A stretch of 48,337 nt of DNA, taken from positions 42,501 through 90,837 of the forward strand of contig JAJEHQ010000018.1 of NCBI GenBank assembly GCA_022823625.1. Direction: 5' to 3'. The stretch is from Gammaproteobacteria bacterium (GTDB lineage: Bacteria; Pseudomonadota; Gammaproteobacteria; Arenicellales; JAJDZL01). The notes beneath the pieces were generated by a model. The model searched no databases. It was not told where the DNA came from and saw only the letters and a program-made list of their open reading frames with translations. Shown piece after piece: positions 37,027 through 46,008 of the stretch (positions within the stretch are counted from its first letter, which is position 1; every line of letters starts with the position of its first letter). A program made the translations under genes and the position numbers.

Positions 37027-40000
37027 TTAATGAAAATCCCTTGATTTAAAATTTTTCCACAAAATCAGGTCGGTTGGCTCCCATACGTGATCAACAATCA
37101 GGTGAACAACATTGCTGGCAACCTGTAACCTGCCTTCAACCCCTAACAGGGAGAGAGATTTTGCCAGTGTTGAATAGCGTTCAAAGTATTTTGGCCAGAA
37201 TACTGCGTTGACGTAGCCTGTTTCATCCTCTAGTGTCATAAACACCACACTGGAAGCACTTGCCGGTCTCTGTCTGCAGATCACCGCTCCGACATAACGT
37301 ATCCTGCACCCATCAGGCATTTGACTGACAGCCTTTGCAGTTGGAAGCCCCATCGTGCGCATCTGATCCCGGTAATGCATCAGCATATGTCCGCGACTGC
37401 TCACTCCAGTGCTTTGATAGTCCCAGGCGGTGGATTCCTCATCGCTCAAAGCTTCGAATTGAACCTGAAATTCAGGAGCTGTGATCAGGTCTTTCTGACT
37501 GTTCACACCGTGGGCTTCCCACACGGCAGTCCTGCGGTTGTTTGCCAGCCCTCGCAGCGCTCCGGCTTCAGCTAGTTTTCGTACCGCATTTTTTGAGATG
37601 CCGGTCTTGTAGACCAAATCCTGAATGGATACAAAATTATCGGGCGCGGATTCAAGCAACTGGAGATCCTTGTCGCTTAACCCTTTCACATAGCGCAATC
37701 CTATCCTTAACGCATATCCGCCAATGCTTCTGGAGTCGGGTTCAATGGTGCAATCGTGTCGGCTGAATTTGATGTCAATCGGCAGGATCTCCACACCATG
37801 TCTGCGCGCATCTTCAATAATGGTCGAAGGAGAATAAAATCCCATAGGCTGGGAATTCAATAGCGAGCAGGCAAATTCTGAAGGGTAGTGACACTTAAGG
37901 TAGGATGCCGCATAAGCAATTAATGCGAAGCTGGCTGAGTGAGACTCCGGAAACCCGTACTCACCAAATCCCCGAACCTGTTCGAACACCTGTTCGGCAA
38001 ATTGTTGTGAGATGCCTTTAGCCACCATGCGACTGATCAGCTTTTCCCGATGTCTTTCCAAACGATCAACTCTGCGCCATGCGGCCATGTCGCGGCGCAG
38101 CTGATCCGCCTCGCCCGGCTCATAATCAGCTGCTACCATGGCCAATTTGATCACTTGCTCCTGAAAAATAGGAATTCCGAGCGTTTTGCCCAACACTGAT
38201 TCCAGCGATGGGTGTGGGTAGGCAACCGGTTCCTGACCACTTCGTCTTCGAAGATAGGGGTGTACCATTCCGCCTGATATCGGTCCCGGACGGACAATCG
38301 CAATCTGTACGACCAGGTCATACCACTTTTCCGGTTTAAGCCGGGGCAGCATGCTCATCTGTGCACGGCTCTCAATCTGAAAGACGCCAGTGGTATCCGC
38401 CTTCTGTAGCATTGCAAATGTTGTAGCATCATCTTTTGGAATAACGCTCATATCCAGTTTGACGTCCCGGTGCCGCAAGACCAGATCAAAGCATTGGTGC
38501 AGTTGGGTGAGTGCTCCTAGTCCCAGCAGATCAACCTTGAATATTTTCATGGCCTGAATATCGTCCTTCTCCCACTGAATGACGGTGCGATCAGCCATCG
38601 TGGCATTTTCAACCGGAACCATTTCATGGATATCGTCAACGGTGAACACAAATCCACCAGGGTGAATGGACAGATGCCGGGGGTAGTCGATGATTGAATT
38701 AGCGAGAGTCATTAACAGCTGATAAGTTTGAAGCGAGGAGTCGAGACCGGCTTTTACAAAGTCACCTTCTATCACCTGTCCATATGAATCGATCTGTTTG
38801 GAAAGTCGCTGCAGTTCAAGTTCAGGTAAATCGAGTACCGAGCCGACATCACGTACCGCAGAACGGCTTCGATAGCGGATGACGACAGCCACCATTGCAG
38901 CGTGACTTCTTCCGTAAGCTGAGTAAACGTGCTGAATGACTTCTTCGCGCCGCTGATGTTCAATATCAAGATCGATATCCGGTGGTTCGTTGCGTTCCCG
39001 AGACAGAAACCTTTCAAACAAAAGGTCCATGTTAACCGGATCGATATTGGTGATTCCGAGACAAAAGCAGACAGCCGAATTTGCCGCCGAACCGCGTCCC
39101 TGGCACAGAATGTCCTGTTGTTTGCACCACTTGACGATGCGATGCATGGTCAAAAAATAACTGCCATAGCCAAGTTCTTTGATCAGTTGAAGCTCGCGGT
39201 CAATCTGATTGCTGACGACCTTGGGGATGTGCCCGCAATAGCGTTTAAAAGCACCTTGCCAGGTGAGTTCATGAAGTGTTTCGGTTACAGTCAGGCCGCT
39301 GGCATTTTTTTCATCCGGATAAATGTAATGAAGTTCATCCAGCCTAAATCTGCACCCCTCAGCAATCTCCATCGTGGCCTGCACGGAAGACTGACTGTCA
39401 GCAAAAATGCTGGTAAAGTTTTTTGCATCCACCAACTGGTGTAAAGCATTAGGCTTGAGCAGATTTTCGCAGTTGGCAAAACTTCGTTTCAATCGAATGC
39501 AACTGAGCAAATCCTGGATTGGACGCTGCTTCGCCGAGTGGTAGAGGGTTTCCAATGCGGCAACGGTGCGAACACCGTAGCGCTTTGCATACTGTTTGGC
39601 GCGTACCTCAAGCAAAGAGTCCTGTGATTCCTGATGGCGGCAGATCATGATGAAAAGCCGGTTGCCAAAAGCTTCACTTAATTTGCCGAAAACATCATCC
39701 GGGGACCGTTCTTCGAAGATTACTGCATTTTCCGGTGGCCAGATAACATACAGTCCTGGTGCATGGAGACAGCACTCCTCGAGTGTGACGGCACTTTTGC
39801 CTTTTTCGCATCTTCGTCGTCCGAGTGTGATGAGTTTGCACAAATTGCTATAACCCGTTTTGTCCCGGACGAGCAGCACAATACTGAACGGCAAAAGGCC
39901 GATTTCTGAAATGGTGACTTGCGAACCGATAATCAGATGAACATTGTGTTCGAGTGCTGCGAGGTGCGCCTTTACAATTCCATAGACACCATCGCGATCA

Positions 40001-40125
40001 GTCAGTGCGATGGATTGCAAACCAAGTTCCGAAGCCTTGCTGATGTACTGTTCAGGAAAACTTGCGCCTTCCAGAAAGGAATAGTTGCTCTTGCACCACA
40101 AAGGCGTGTAGACAGATGAAGACAT
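37027..40125 (-). CDS. dnaE2: Error-prone DNA polymerase DnaE2 (ImuC)
   Basis: From ATG 40125 this is a 1032-aa C-family polymerase of the DnaE2/ImuC type. The N-terminal PHP domain begins TPLWCKSNYSFLEGASFPEQ and has ALTDRDGVYG; the polymerase catalytic Asp pair is in PPDIDLDI; the tail has the OB domain (GAVICRQRPAS, MTLEDETGYVN). With ImuA and ImuB it carries out translesion synthesis after DNA damage, raising mutation. A longer frame to 40248 overlaps imuB and was not used. The start lies 2 nt after the imuB stop, so translation is probably coupled. Confidence 0.95.
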   Translation of the reverse strand: MSSSVYTPLWCKSNYSFLEGASFPEQYISKASELGLQSIALTDRDGVYGIVKAHLAALEHNVHLIIGSQVTISEIGLLPFSIVLLVRDKTGYSNLCKLITLGRRRCEKGKSAVTLEECCLHAPGLYVIWPPENAVIFEERSPDDVFGKLSEAFGNRLFIMICRHQESQDSLLEVRAKQYAKRYGVRTVAALETLYHSAKQRPIQDLLSCIRLKRSFANCENLLKPNALHQLVDAKNFTSIFADSQSSVQATMEIAEGCRFRLDELHYIYPDEKNASGLTVTETLHELTWQGAFKRYCGHIPKVVSNQIDRELQLIKELGYGSYFLTMHRIVKWCKQQDILCQGRGSAANSAVCFCLGITNIDPVNMDLLFERFLSRERNEPPDIDLDIEHQRREEVIQHVYSAYGRSHAAMVAVVIRYRSRSAVRDVGSVLDLPELELQRLSKQIDSYGQVIEGDFVKAGLDSSLQTYQLLMTLANSIIDYPRHLSIHPGGFVFTVDDIHEMVPVENATMADRTVIQWEKDDIQAMKIFKVDLLGLGALTQLHQCFDLVLRHRDVKLDMSVIPKDDATTFAMLQKADTTGVFQIESRAQMSMLPRLKPEKWYDLVVQIAIVRPGPISGGMVHPYLRRRSGQEPVAYPHPSLESVLGKTLGIPIFQEQVIKLAMVAADYEPGEADQLRRDMAAWRRVDRLERHREKLISRMVAKGISQQFAEQVFEQVRGFGEYGFPESHSASFALIAYAASYLKCHYPSEFACSLLNSQPMGFYSPSTIIEDARRHGVEILPIDIKFSRHDCTIEPDSRSIGGYALRIGLRYVKGLSDKDLQLLESAPDNFVSIQDLVYKTGISKNAVRKLAEAGALRGLANNRRTAVWEAHGVNSQKDLITAPEFQVQFEALSDEESTAWDYQSTGVSSRGHMLMHYRDQMRTMGLPTAKAVSQMPDGCRIRYVGAVICRQRPASASSVVFMTLEDETGYVNAVFWPKYFERYSTLAKSLSLLGVEGRLQVASNVVHLIVDHVWEPTDLILWKNFKSRDFH

Positions 40126-40127
40126 GG

Positions 40128-41618
40128 CTATTGAACGAATCCCTGTGCATACCACTGACGGCTCAATCTGTCGTAGAAAATCCATTGTGCATTTCCCGAC
40201 AAGGTTTCGACAAAATAGTCGTTGCGCTGAACACTGTTTTCGCGCCACCAGAAACCGGAGATTGAATAAGGTCCAAAAATCCGTTGTTGTGAAGTCTGGT
40301 GAGGCACCGAAATGCGTCGCGGATGGTCCAGAAAGCGTCGCATCATGGCAGTGCTGGCTGGCTGTGTTGGTGTGCTATGCCGCAATTCGTCAAAACACTC
40401 CCACCGGAAAGAATCTTCGGGCAGGTGTGATTTGCGGCATTTTGCCCGAAAAACTGCTCCCGTTCCAAACTCAGCCTCAATGCGGGCAATGGCGCGATTA
40501 GCCTTGAAGATGATTTGCCCGGTTTTGGCTAGAGTCGGGAGGAGATTGAGCTGCGGGTCTGGCAATGCCCCGGGAATGAGGTGAATTGCGAGTTTTGTGA
40601 CACCTTCATTCAATTTGATTGCGTGAAGACGCAGGCGCAGAAGATCAGTCAGCGTCGTCATGGTCAGGGTTGGTTTTGCGGTTTGTAGTTTTTCACGGCT
40701 AACCCCTCCGTCGTCTCGGGTCAGGCGGAGGTGGATTGTACTGACGCCTTGGGCATGAGTTTTCATTCTTTCAAGCAGCGGTTCGAACAGGGTTAGAATG
40801 ACTGCGATAAGGCGTTCCGCGTCGCTTTCTGTATAGTCGAATTCCGCTTGGGCTGTATAAGGCTCGGGGAAACTGGTGCCGCGTACCGTACTGTCCCGTT
40901 CCTTTGCCTTTCGAACCAGTTCAAACATGGGTTCGGCAAATCTGGACCGTACTTCCCAGTCTGGAAAGGTTTCAAGGTCGCCAACGGTGTGTATCTTCAA
41001 TTTTTCAAGTTCCTTGAGTGGTTTCATCGGCAGTCCAAGTTTCTTAAGTGGTGTGGCAAAGGCTGCATCCAACTCACTTTTTGGGGTCTGGAATAGAACA
41101 ATGCCGCTTATCGCACTGACTGCAGTTCGGGTGCCAAAACGGGTAAACCCGATCACAATGGCTGTCTTCAGGTTCTCCTTTTCCAGCAAGGTGTCTTGCA
41201 GGCGAAGTCCCCAGTCACTAAGGTCTGGTTCAAGACGCGTCATGCCGTTGACGTCGAGGTAATAGGCGCCAAACAGCTCGGTGACTGGTTCAACTGCAGG
41301 GCTGAAAAGACCGAGCAATTTAGTGAGCCGTTTGTGAACCTGACTGACCTGTTGTGGGTGAGGGTAGGTTGCATGCAGGTCAGGACAAAGGCCAATGGCG
41401 TTGGCGTAAGACAGGCCTGGAAAAATACCACGCTTTGCTGCGCGCCGGTCAACCGCCATTATGATTGCATGGCTGTCACTACGGTCGACCAGTGCGATGG
41501 GGAACTGAAAATCTTTGGACAGTTCTCGGCGCGATAACTGAAAGAGCAGGTCGGGCACGTAGACGCAGGCAATCTGGTTTGACTGGGATGTGTAAGTCAC
41601 AACACCGCCCAAAATCAA
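40128..41618 (-). CDS. imuB: ImuB, Y-family polymerase-like protein
   Basis: This 496-aa protein is ImuB, a Y-family polymerase relative lacking catalytic residues; it links ImuA, DnaE2 and the beta clamp. The first catalytic motif region reads VYVPDLLFQLSRRE where active enzymes have a DMDAFFA-like sequence, and the second ELFGAYYLDV where active enzymes have SIDEAYLD. The C-terminal RIFGPYSISGFWW and DYFVETLSGNAQWIFYD segments are typical of ImuB. It opens with TTG at 41616-41618 overlapping the imuA stop, or with GTG six codons later. Confidence 0.93.
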   Translation of the reverse strand: MILGGVVTYTSQSNQIACVYVPDLLFQLSRRELSKDFQFPIALVDRSDSHAIIMAVDRRAAKRGIFPGLSYANAIGLCPDLHATYPHPQQVSQVHKRLTKLLGLFSPAVEPVTELFGAYYLDVNGMTRLEPDLSDWGLRLQDTLLEKENLKTAIVIGFTRFGTRTAVSAISGIVLFQTPKSELDAAFATPLKKLGLPMKPLKELEKLKIHTVGDLETFPDWEVRSRFAEPMFELVRKAKERDSTVRGTSFPEPYTAQAEFDYTESDAERLIAVILTLFEPLLERMKTHAQGVSTIHLRLTRDDGGVSREKLQTAKPTLTMTTLTDLLRLRLHAIKLNEGVTKLAIHLIPGALPDPQLNLLPTLAKTGQIIFKANRAIARIEAEFGTGAVFRAKCRKSHLPEDSFRWECFDELRHSTPTQPASTAMMRRFLDHPRRISVPHQTSQQRIFGPYSISGFWWRENSVQRNDYFVETLSGNAQWIFYDRLSRQWYAQGFVQ

Positions 41619-42229
41619 TAGTATCCGGCAACACCGGTAAAATACGCACTCCAGTGCCAGTGAGTACTGCGTCTTTTGTCACGCAGGATATGAATCTTGC
41701 ACAAAAACTCATCCTCCCTGATGCGTTTGCGCGTGGTATGGGCACGTAAGGACACCAGCGAGCCAAGCGACGGTTCATCAATCTTTTTTTGTGTCACAAA
41801 CAGGACGCATGCATCGTGCTTACGGACCAAGGCATTCAGTTGAGAGAGCCGTGCAGCTGGCAAGGCGTGATTGGTACCGAGATCAAGTATTACCAGTCGA
41901 AAGGCACCGCTTCGAATCAGTATCTCGGCACTTCGACCGGCATTCCGGCAGTCGGGCATTCGCAGTACTGGGAAATTATCCAGATCAATACCGTTTCGTT
42001 CCGCGTCAGGCGGGTAAAACACACTGTCCAGCATCCCGATCCAGGCGGCACATTCACCACTGGCCTGTGCCTCACACACCAGCAGGAACACGAGGCTGAG
42101 TGCCGCAACCGGCTGTGGTTCTGAAATTTCAACCAGCCTGCCGGATACCTCTTGCAGATTCCACTGTGGTTGGTTGGAGAGGTTCAGCTGAGTCAGTTGC
42201 GAAAGCGGCTGTAACAAAGGCTTAGCCAT
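41615..42229 (-). CDS. imuA: ImuA, SulA/RecA-like accessory protein
   Basis: This 204-aa protein is ImuA of the damage-inducible mutagenesis cassette. It is RecA-like in its core; visible segments are AAWIGMLDSVFYPPDAERNGID, ILIRSGAFRLVILDLG, LPAARLSQLNALVRKHDACVLFVT and SLVSLRAH. It lies between lexA (8-bp overlap) and imuB (4-bp overlap). The set acts as a mutasome with dnaE2. Confidence 0.9.
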   Translation of the reverse strand: MAKPLLQPLSQLTQLNLSNQPQWNLQEVSGRLVEISEPQPVAALSLVFLLVCEAQASGECAAWIGMLDSVFYPPDAERNGIDLDNFPVLRMPDCRNAGRSAEILIRSGAFRLVILDLGTNHALPAARLSQLNALVRKHDACVLFVTQKKIDEPSLGSLVSLRAHTTRKRIREDEFLCKIHILRDKRRSTHWHWSAYFTGVAGYY

Positions 42230-42857
42230 TCAGTTCCTCGTCAATCAAACTGATGGCTTCCAGGTAGCGTCGTACCTCAATGACTTTACCGATGATTGTC
42301 AGATCTTCCGGTTTGGGTGAAAGAATTGGGTAGGCATCATTGTGAGGCCGTAGCTGAATCCGGTTTCTGACGCGACGAAATTCTTTGATGGTTGCCTCAC
42401 CATCAATCATTGCCACAACGATGTCACCCTGATGGATTTCGGATTCAGAGCGAACCAGCACAACGTCACCGTGCAAAATGCCTGCACTCATCATGCTGTC
42501 CCCGTTGACGCGAAGTCCAAAGACGGTCTGTTCTTCAGAGTTGAACCGAACTGGGATATAGCCTTCGATTTCTTCGACTGCGATGTTAAAGGGACCGGCA
42601 GGAACGCGCCCGAGAATGGGGGCCAGACGGCTTGAATGTTTCGTGCCGGGCAGTCGGTAACCGCGAGACTTGCCGGGTACTTTCACCAGCCGTCCTTCTT
42701 TGACCAGTGCATCCAAATGGCTTTTGGCTGACTGGACCGCCCGCATGTGAAAAGCTGTCTGAACTTCACGTACGGTTGGCGGTTCACCGTCCAGCAGTCG
42801 CTGGCGCACGAATTGGTAGATTCGGTTGCGTGTTACGCCGGGTTTTGTATAGGCCAT
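42222..42857 (-). CDS. lexA: LexA repressor (cassette-linked, LexA2-like)
   Basis: This 211-aa LexA has an N-terminal winged helix (about 1-70; PPTVREVQTAF...AVQSAKSHLDALVKEGRL) and a C-terminal self-cleavage domain. The cleavage bond Ala87-Gly88 in RVPAGPF, the catalytic Ser121 in GDSMM and Lys158 in EATIKEF are all present. It is the first gene of lexA-imuA-imuB-dnaE2 and so represses the set until RecA triggers cleavage. Such cassette-linked LexA proteins often bind non-E. coli operators; a palindrome at 42874-42886 is the candidate. Confidence 0.94.
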   Translation of the reverse strand: MAYTKPGVTRNRIYQFVRQRLLDGEPPTVREVQTAFHMRAVQSAKSHLDALVKEGRLVKVPGKSRGYRLPGTKHSSRLAPILGRVPAGPFNIAVEEIEGYIPVRFNSEEQTVFGLRVNGDSMMSAGILHGDVVLVRSESEIHQGDIVVAMIDGEATIKEFRRVRNRIQLRPHNDAYPILSPKPEDLTIIGKVIEVRRYLEAISLIDEELNG

Positions 42858-42860
42858 GGC

Positions 42861-42886
42861 TTGAACCTGGTTGTTGAACTGTTCAA
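42861..42886 (-). promoter_or_regulatory. Candidate LexA operator
   Basis: TTGAAC-T-GTTCAA is a perfect palindrome at 42874-42886, just upstream of lexA, and a third TTGAAC half-site lies at 42861-42866. A -10-like TATCAT is next to it on the minus strand. It does not match the E. coli CTGT-N8-ACAG box, nor the GTTC-N7-GTTC spacing of alphaproteobacteria. Assignment as the operator rests on position and symmetry. Confidence 0.45.
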
Positions 42887-43209
42887 TATGATAACAGACA
42901 AAAGTATGTTTTATTATTTTTTCAAAAATGCTTCAATTGCGGTGGGCAGAGCGCGCAAGCATGCGTTTTTGTGAAATCGAATAACTGATGCGGCGGAACC
43001 GGTCAGGACGACGGTGCTGACCGGTTGCAAAGGAAGTTGCTTGTGCCGATACTCAGGACGTTACCAGAGCGGTTGCGAGCGCTTGAAAACTCCCAGAAAT
43101 GTGTGGGTCGAAGGGGGCTATTCGCTGAAGGTCCAAGCGAACCAGTTGCCTGGTGTCTAAGTCGTTCAGCAGCCAATCGCTAGGGAATGGCTGAAAAAAT
43201 GAAGGTGGT
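42887..43209. other. Intergenic region between lexA and the transporter operon
   Basis: About 320 bases with no convincing coding frame. The lexA promoter lies at the left. A dyad TTCAG...CCA / TGGCTGAA near 43167-43197 has no T-run suited to terminating the minus-strand transporter operon, so I see no clear terminator. Confidence 0.4.
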
Positions 43210-45102
43210 TTATCCCTTTCCTCGCCAGGGAATGGCCTTGTCAATGACAAAGCGCATGATCATGTCAAAAATCAGGCCAAGCAATCCCATCACAATGATC
43301 GTCATCCAGATAATCTCGTAATCGGATTGTTTTCTTGCGACATTCTCAACAAATCCGATTCCTGTGGTACCAGCGAGCATTTCGGCTGCCACAAGTGTGC
43401 CCCAGCAGACACCAATTGAAATTCTGATTCCGGTCAGAATTTCCGGCAGGGAGTTTGGTAGGATGACCTGTCGGATGATCTGACGATTCGAAGCACCCAA
43501 AGAGTGCGCCGCGTGAATTTTTGACAGTTGAGTACCAGTTGCGCCAGTTCTGGCAGAAATAACCATGATTGCAAATGCCACCATGAATAACAGGAAAATC
43601 TTTCCATCATCCTGAATTCCAAATATTGTCAGAATCAGCGGTGCCCACGCCAGTGGCGGAATCGGTCTGTACAGTTCGATTAACGGGTCAAAAAATCCTT
43701 TTACAAATCTGGAAAGTCCCATAAAGATTCCCAATGGGACACCCAGCAATATTCCCAAAAACAAGCCTGCCAGAACACGCATGATCGAATCCCAGATATG
43801 CCCGGTTGGCACAGGGATCGAAAATGAATTGAAATTGCCGGTGGCGATGTTGTAGACCTTGTCTTTGAAACTCGGTTCAATCTGCCCCAGGTCGTTGTGG
43901 CGAGCATGTTCGCCTGGTATCAGCACGGTTATCCAATTGGGCGTTAGAAATCCAACCATTTCAGCAACAGGTTTCATCTTGAACCATAGCAGTGGAAATC
44001 CTTTGTAGCCTTGGTCAGGATTCGCCATGTGCAGGAAGGTCGCCAGCGTATCGGACGGTTTTGGTAGCCATCGACCGGACCCCTGTTCGGAGCATGCATT
44101 GTTACCGGCTAATATGGAACCGCCCGGCATAGCCCAGGTGTCGACCATCTTCAACGGACCTTGCCTTGTGTCCATTGCATTTTCCAGATTGATTAGTGCT
44201 GCTTCCACTTCATCGGTAATCTGTGCTGGGAATATTTTTAAGTCGTCGACTCTTTTTGATATTTTTTCAATTTGTTTCAGTAATTCAGCTCGACGTTCAA
44301 TGGTGTGTTCAGACCCACTGTCATCAATGACAAACCCGTCTATTCTGGATTTGATCTCTTCGATCATGGAGGTAATGTGAGGACTGTCATTGCGAATTTT
44401 GCCGTAGTCTTTTGCGATTTGCTCCATCACGACAGCCGCCGCATCAAATCCGCGTCCACGGTCGGATTTGGGCAAGGGAGGAATTTCGGTACTGGATTCA
44501 CCCCAGCCCGGTTGAGCCAATGCTTCCTCCAGGAGTTTTGGATCTGCGGGTCCCGGGTAGCCTTCATCCAGCAGGTCATCTGCGACACGATTGATTCGGT
44601 CGGCGATTTCTTTGAAGCGACCCTCAGTGTCGGGAGAAATGAATTTTGAATCAGCTTGTGCCGCAAGTGCGTCGCGCATCAGGTTAATGATGTCATTGAG
44701 CTCTTCGCGATCATCACTGTTGAAGTCAGCTCCAGACAGTCTTACGTAAAGCAGATCGATTTGCCTGAAATCTCGTTCCAGCAGGCGAGTACTCAACAGG
44801 TATCGATTGTCCAGGGGATACGCTGATCGAATCGGCTTTACTGCTCGATTCAGCTTTGCAACCTGGCACAACTCGTTGGCTGCTTCTGGAAAAAATGCCT
44901 TGCCAGCATCCCATGAAAAGGTAAGCCAGAACAGCATCAGACTTGATACACCGCAAATGACCCAATGCCAGCCTCCCATTGTTCGGATGGGATTGCCAAA
45001 TACTGCGTCTGTTCTCTCGGTGCGAATGACTTTCTGACCGTGAATAATTGACCAGACGAGCATTGCGGCCAAAATTACGTAGAGTACACCGACTATGGTC
45101 AT
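43210..45102 (-). CDS. NitT/TauT-type ABC permease with a large extra domain
   Basis: This 630-aa permease has the usual binding-protein-dependent permease domain at about 435-625, with the EAA-type loop AAHSLGASNRQIIRQVILPNSLPEI near 555-580. TauC/SsuC permeases are about 270 aa, so some 350 residues are extra. They follow two N-terminal spans (4-20, 46-62) and run from about 65 to 430 as a soluble, probably periplasmic, mostly helical region with charged heptad-like stretches (RRAELLKQIEKISKRVDDLK) and two cysteines (79, 337). The gene follows the ATPase gene by 19 bp. A sensor or extra substrate-binding role is possible but not shown. Confidence 0.87.
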   Translation of the reverse strand: MTIVGVLYVILAAMLVWSIIHGQKVIRTERTDAVFGNPIRTMGGWHWVICGVSSLMLFWLTFSWDAGKAFFPEAANELCQVAKLNRAVKPIRSAYPLDNRYLLSTRLLERDFRQIDLLYVRLSGADFNSDDREELNDIINLMRDALAAQADSKFISPDTEGRFKEIADRINRVADDLLDEGYPGPADPKLLEEALAQPGWGESSTEIPPLPKSDRGRGFDAAAVVMEQIAKDYGKIRNDSPHITSMIEEIKSRIDGFVIDDSGSEHTIERRAELLKQIEKISKRVDDLKIFPAQITDEVEAALINLENAMDTRQGPLKMVDTWAMPGGSILAGNNACSEQGSGRWLPKPSDTLATFLHMANPDQGYKGFPLLWFKMKPVAEMVGFLTPNWITVLIPGEHARHNDLGQIEPSFKDKVYNIATGNFNSFSIPVPTGHIWDSIMRVLAGLFLGILLGVPLGIFMGLSRFVKGFFDPLIELYRPIPPLAWAPLILTIFGIQDDGKIFLLFMVAFAIMVISARTGATGTQLSKIHAAHSLGASNRQIIRQVILPNSLPEILTGIRISIGVCWGTLVAAEMLAGTTGIGFVENVARKQSDYEIIWMTIIVMGLLGLIFDMIMRFVIDKAIPWRGKG

Positions 45103-45121
45103 GATTGCTGGTCGTATCCGA

Positions 45122-45925
45122 CTAGTTGCTCTCGACTTTGCCCATGATCTCTTCTTCCATGTTCCAAATCATTTCGAGAATTTCTTCCCTTGTCTCAACG
45201 AATTTGTCATCGTTCTTGATTTCTCGCGGGTCACCGGTGAGGCCCATCTCTGAAAATGGCAGTCGATATTCCTTGTGTAGTCTGCCTGGTCTGGGAGCCA
45301 TCACAAACAGACGTTCCCCTAACAGTAACGCTTCTTCGACTGAGTGCGTGATGATCATGATGGTCTTGCCCGTCTCCTTCCAGATTTTCAGCACCAGCGA
45401 CTGCATCTTTTCTCGCGTCAATGCATCAAGTGCTCCCAACGGTTCGTCCATCAGGATGAGATCTGGATTGTTGATCAGACAGCGCGCCAGGGCCACCCTC
45501 TGTTGCATGCCACCTGACAACTGATAGGTAGGTGTATCACCAAATCCCTGAAGTCCGACGATTTCAAGCCACTCTTCAACTCTTTCGACAATTTCACTTT
45601 GTTCAGCATTTTTCATGCGAAGTCCAAAATTGACGTTGTCAGCTACCGTTAACCATTCAAACAGCGCACCTTGTTGAAACACCATCCCTCGGTCTACACC
45701 CGGTTTTTCGATAATGTTTCCTCCTAGGGTAATGCTGCCGCCGGTGGGATGCAAAAATCCGGCGATGATATTGAGCAAAGTGGTTTTCCCGCATCCTGAT
45801 GGTCCAAGAACGGCGAGCAGTTCGCCCTTTTTGAGGGTGAAATTGACATCCTCAAGCGCGTGGACTGCAGTCTCATCCGGTAAGGAGAAGACCATGTCGA
45901 GATTAGTTGCCACCAAGTTACTCAT
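45122..45925 (-). CDS. NitT/TauT-type ABC transporter ATP-binding protein
   Basis: This 267-aa ATPase matches TauB/SsuB. Walker A is GPSGCGKTTLL (about 40-50), the signature is LSGGMQQRVALARCL, and Walker B is DLILMDEPLGALD. It powers the transport of a sulfonate-, nitrate- or related anion-type substrate with the neighbouring permease and binding protein. It lies between the two. The C-terminal region PRPGRLHKEYRLPF is typical of this ATPase group. Confidence 0.93.
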   Translation of the reverse strand: MSNLVATNLDMVFSLPDETAVHALEDVNFTLKKGELLAVLGPSGCGKTTLLNIIAGFLHPTGGSITLGGNIIEKPGVDRGMVFQQGALFEWLTVADNVNFGLRMKNAEQSEIVERVEEWLEIVGLQGFGDTPTYQLSGGMQQRVALARCLINNPDLILMDEPLGALDALTREKMQSLVLKIWKETGKTIMIITHSVEEALLLGERLFVMAPRPGRLHKEYRLPFSEMGLTGDPREIKNDDKFVETREEILEMIWNMEEEIMGKVESN

Positions 45926-45963
45926 CTTCTAGTTTCGTAAGAAGAGTCGGGTAATGATGCAAC

Positions 45964-45992
45964 AGGAGTCAGACCGGGAGGGTCTGACTCCT
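45964..45992. repeat. Perfect 12-bp palindrome between binding protein and ATPase genes
   Basis: AGGAGTCAGACC (45964-45975) and GGTCTGACTCCT (45981-45992) form a perfect 12-bp stem with a 5-nt loop GGGAG. There is no T-run on the transcribed (minus) strand, so it is not a standard terminator. Position after the binding-protein gene fits an mRNA-stabilising hairpin that gives more binding protein than ATPase. It also resembles short palindromic repeats scattered in many genomes. Confidence 0.8.
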
Positions 45993-46008
45993 ATTGATTT
46001 AATTTTGA

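Noticed and set aside
38929..39444. 171-codon frame antisense to dnaE2
   Set aside because: It lies inside the polymerase gene and has no motif.
42866..42900. E. coli-type LexA box CTGT...ACAG upstream of lexA
   Set aside because: CTGT and ACAG are present but 11 bases apart instead of 8, so the spacing does not fit.
43053..43250. 65-codon minus-strand frame overlapping the permease end
   Set aside because: It overlaps the end of the permease gene and has no ribosome site or motif.
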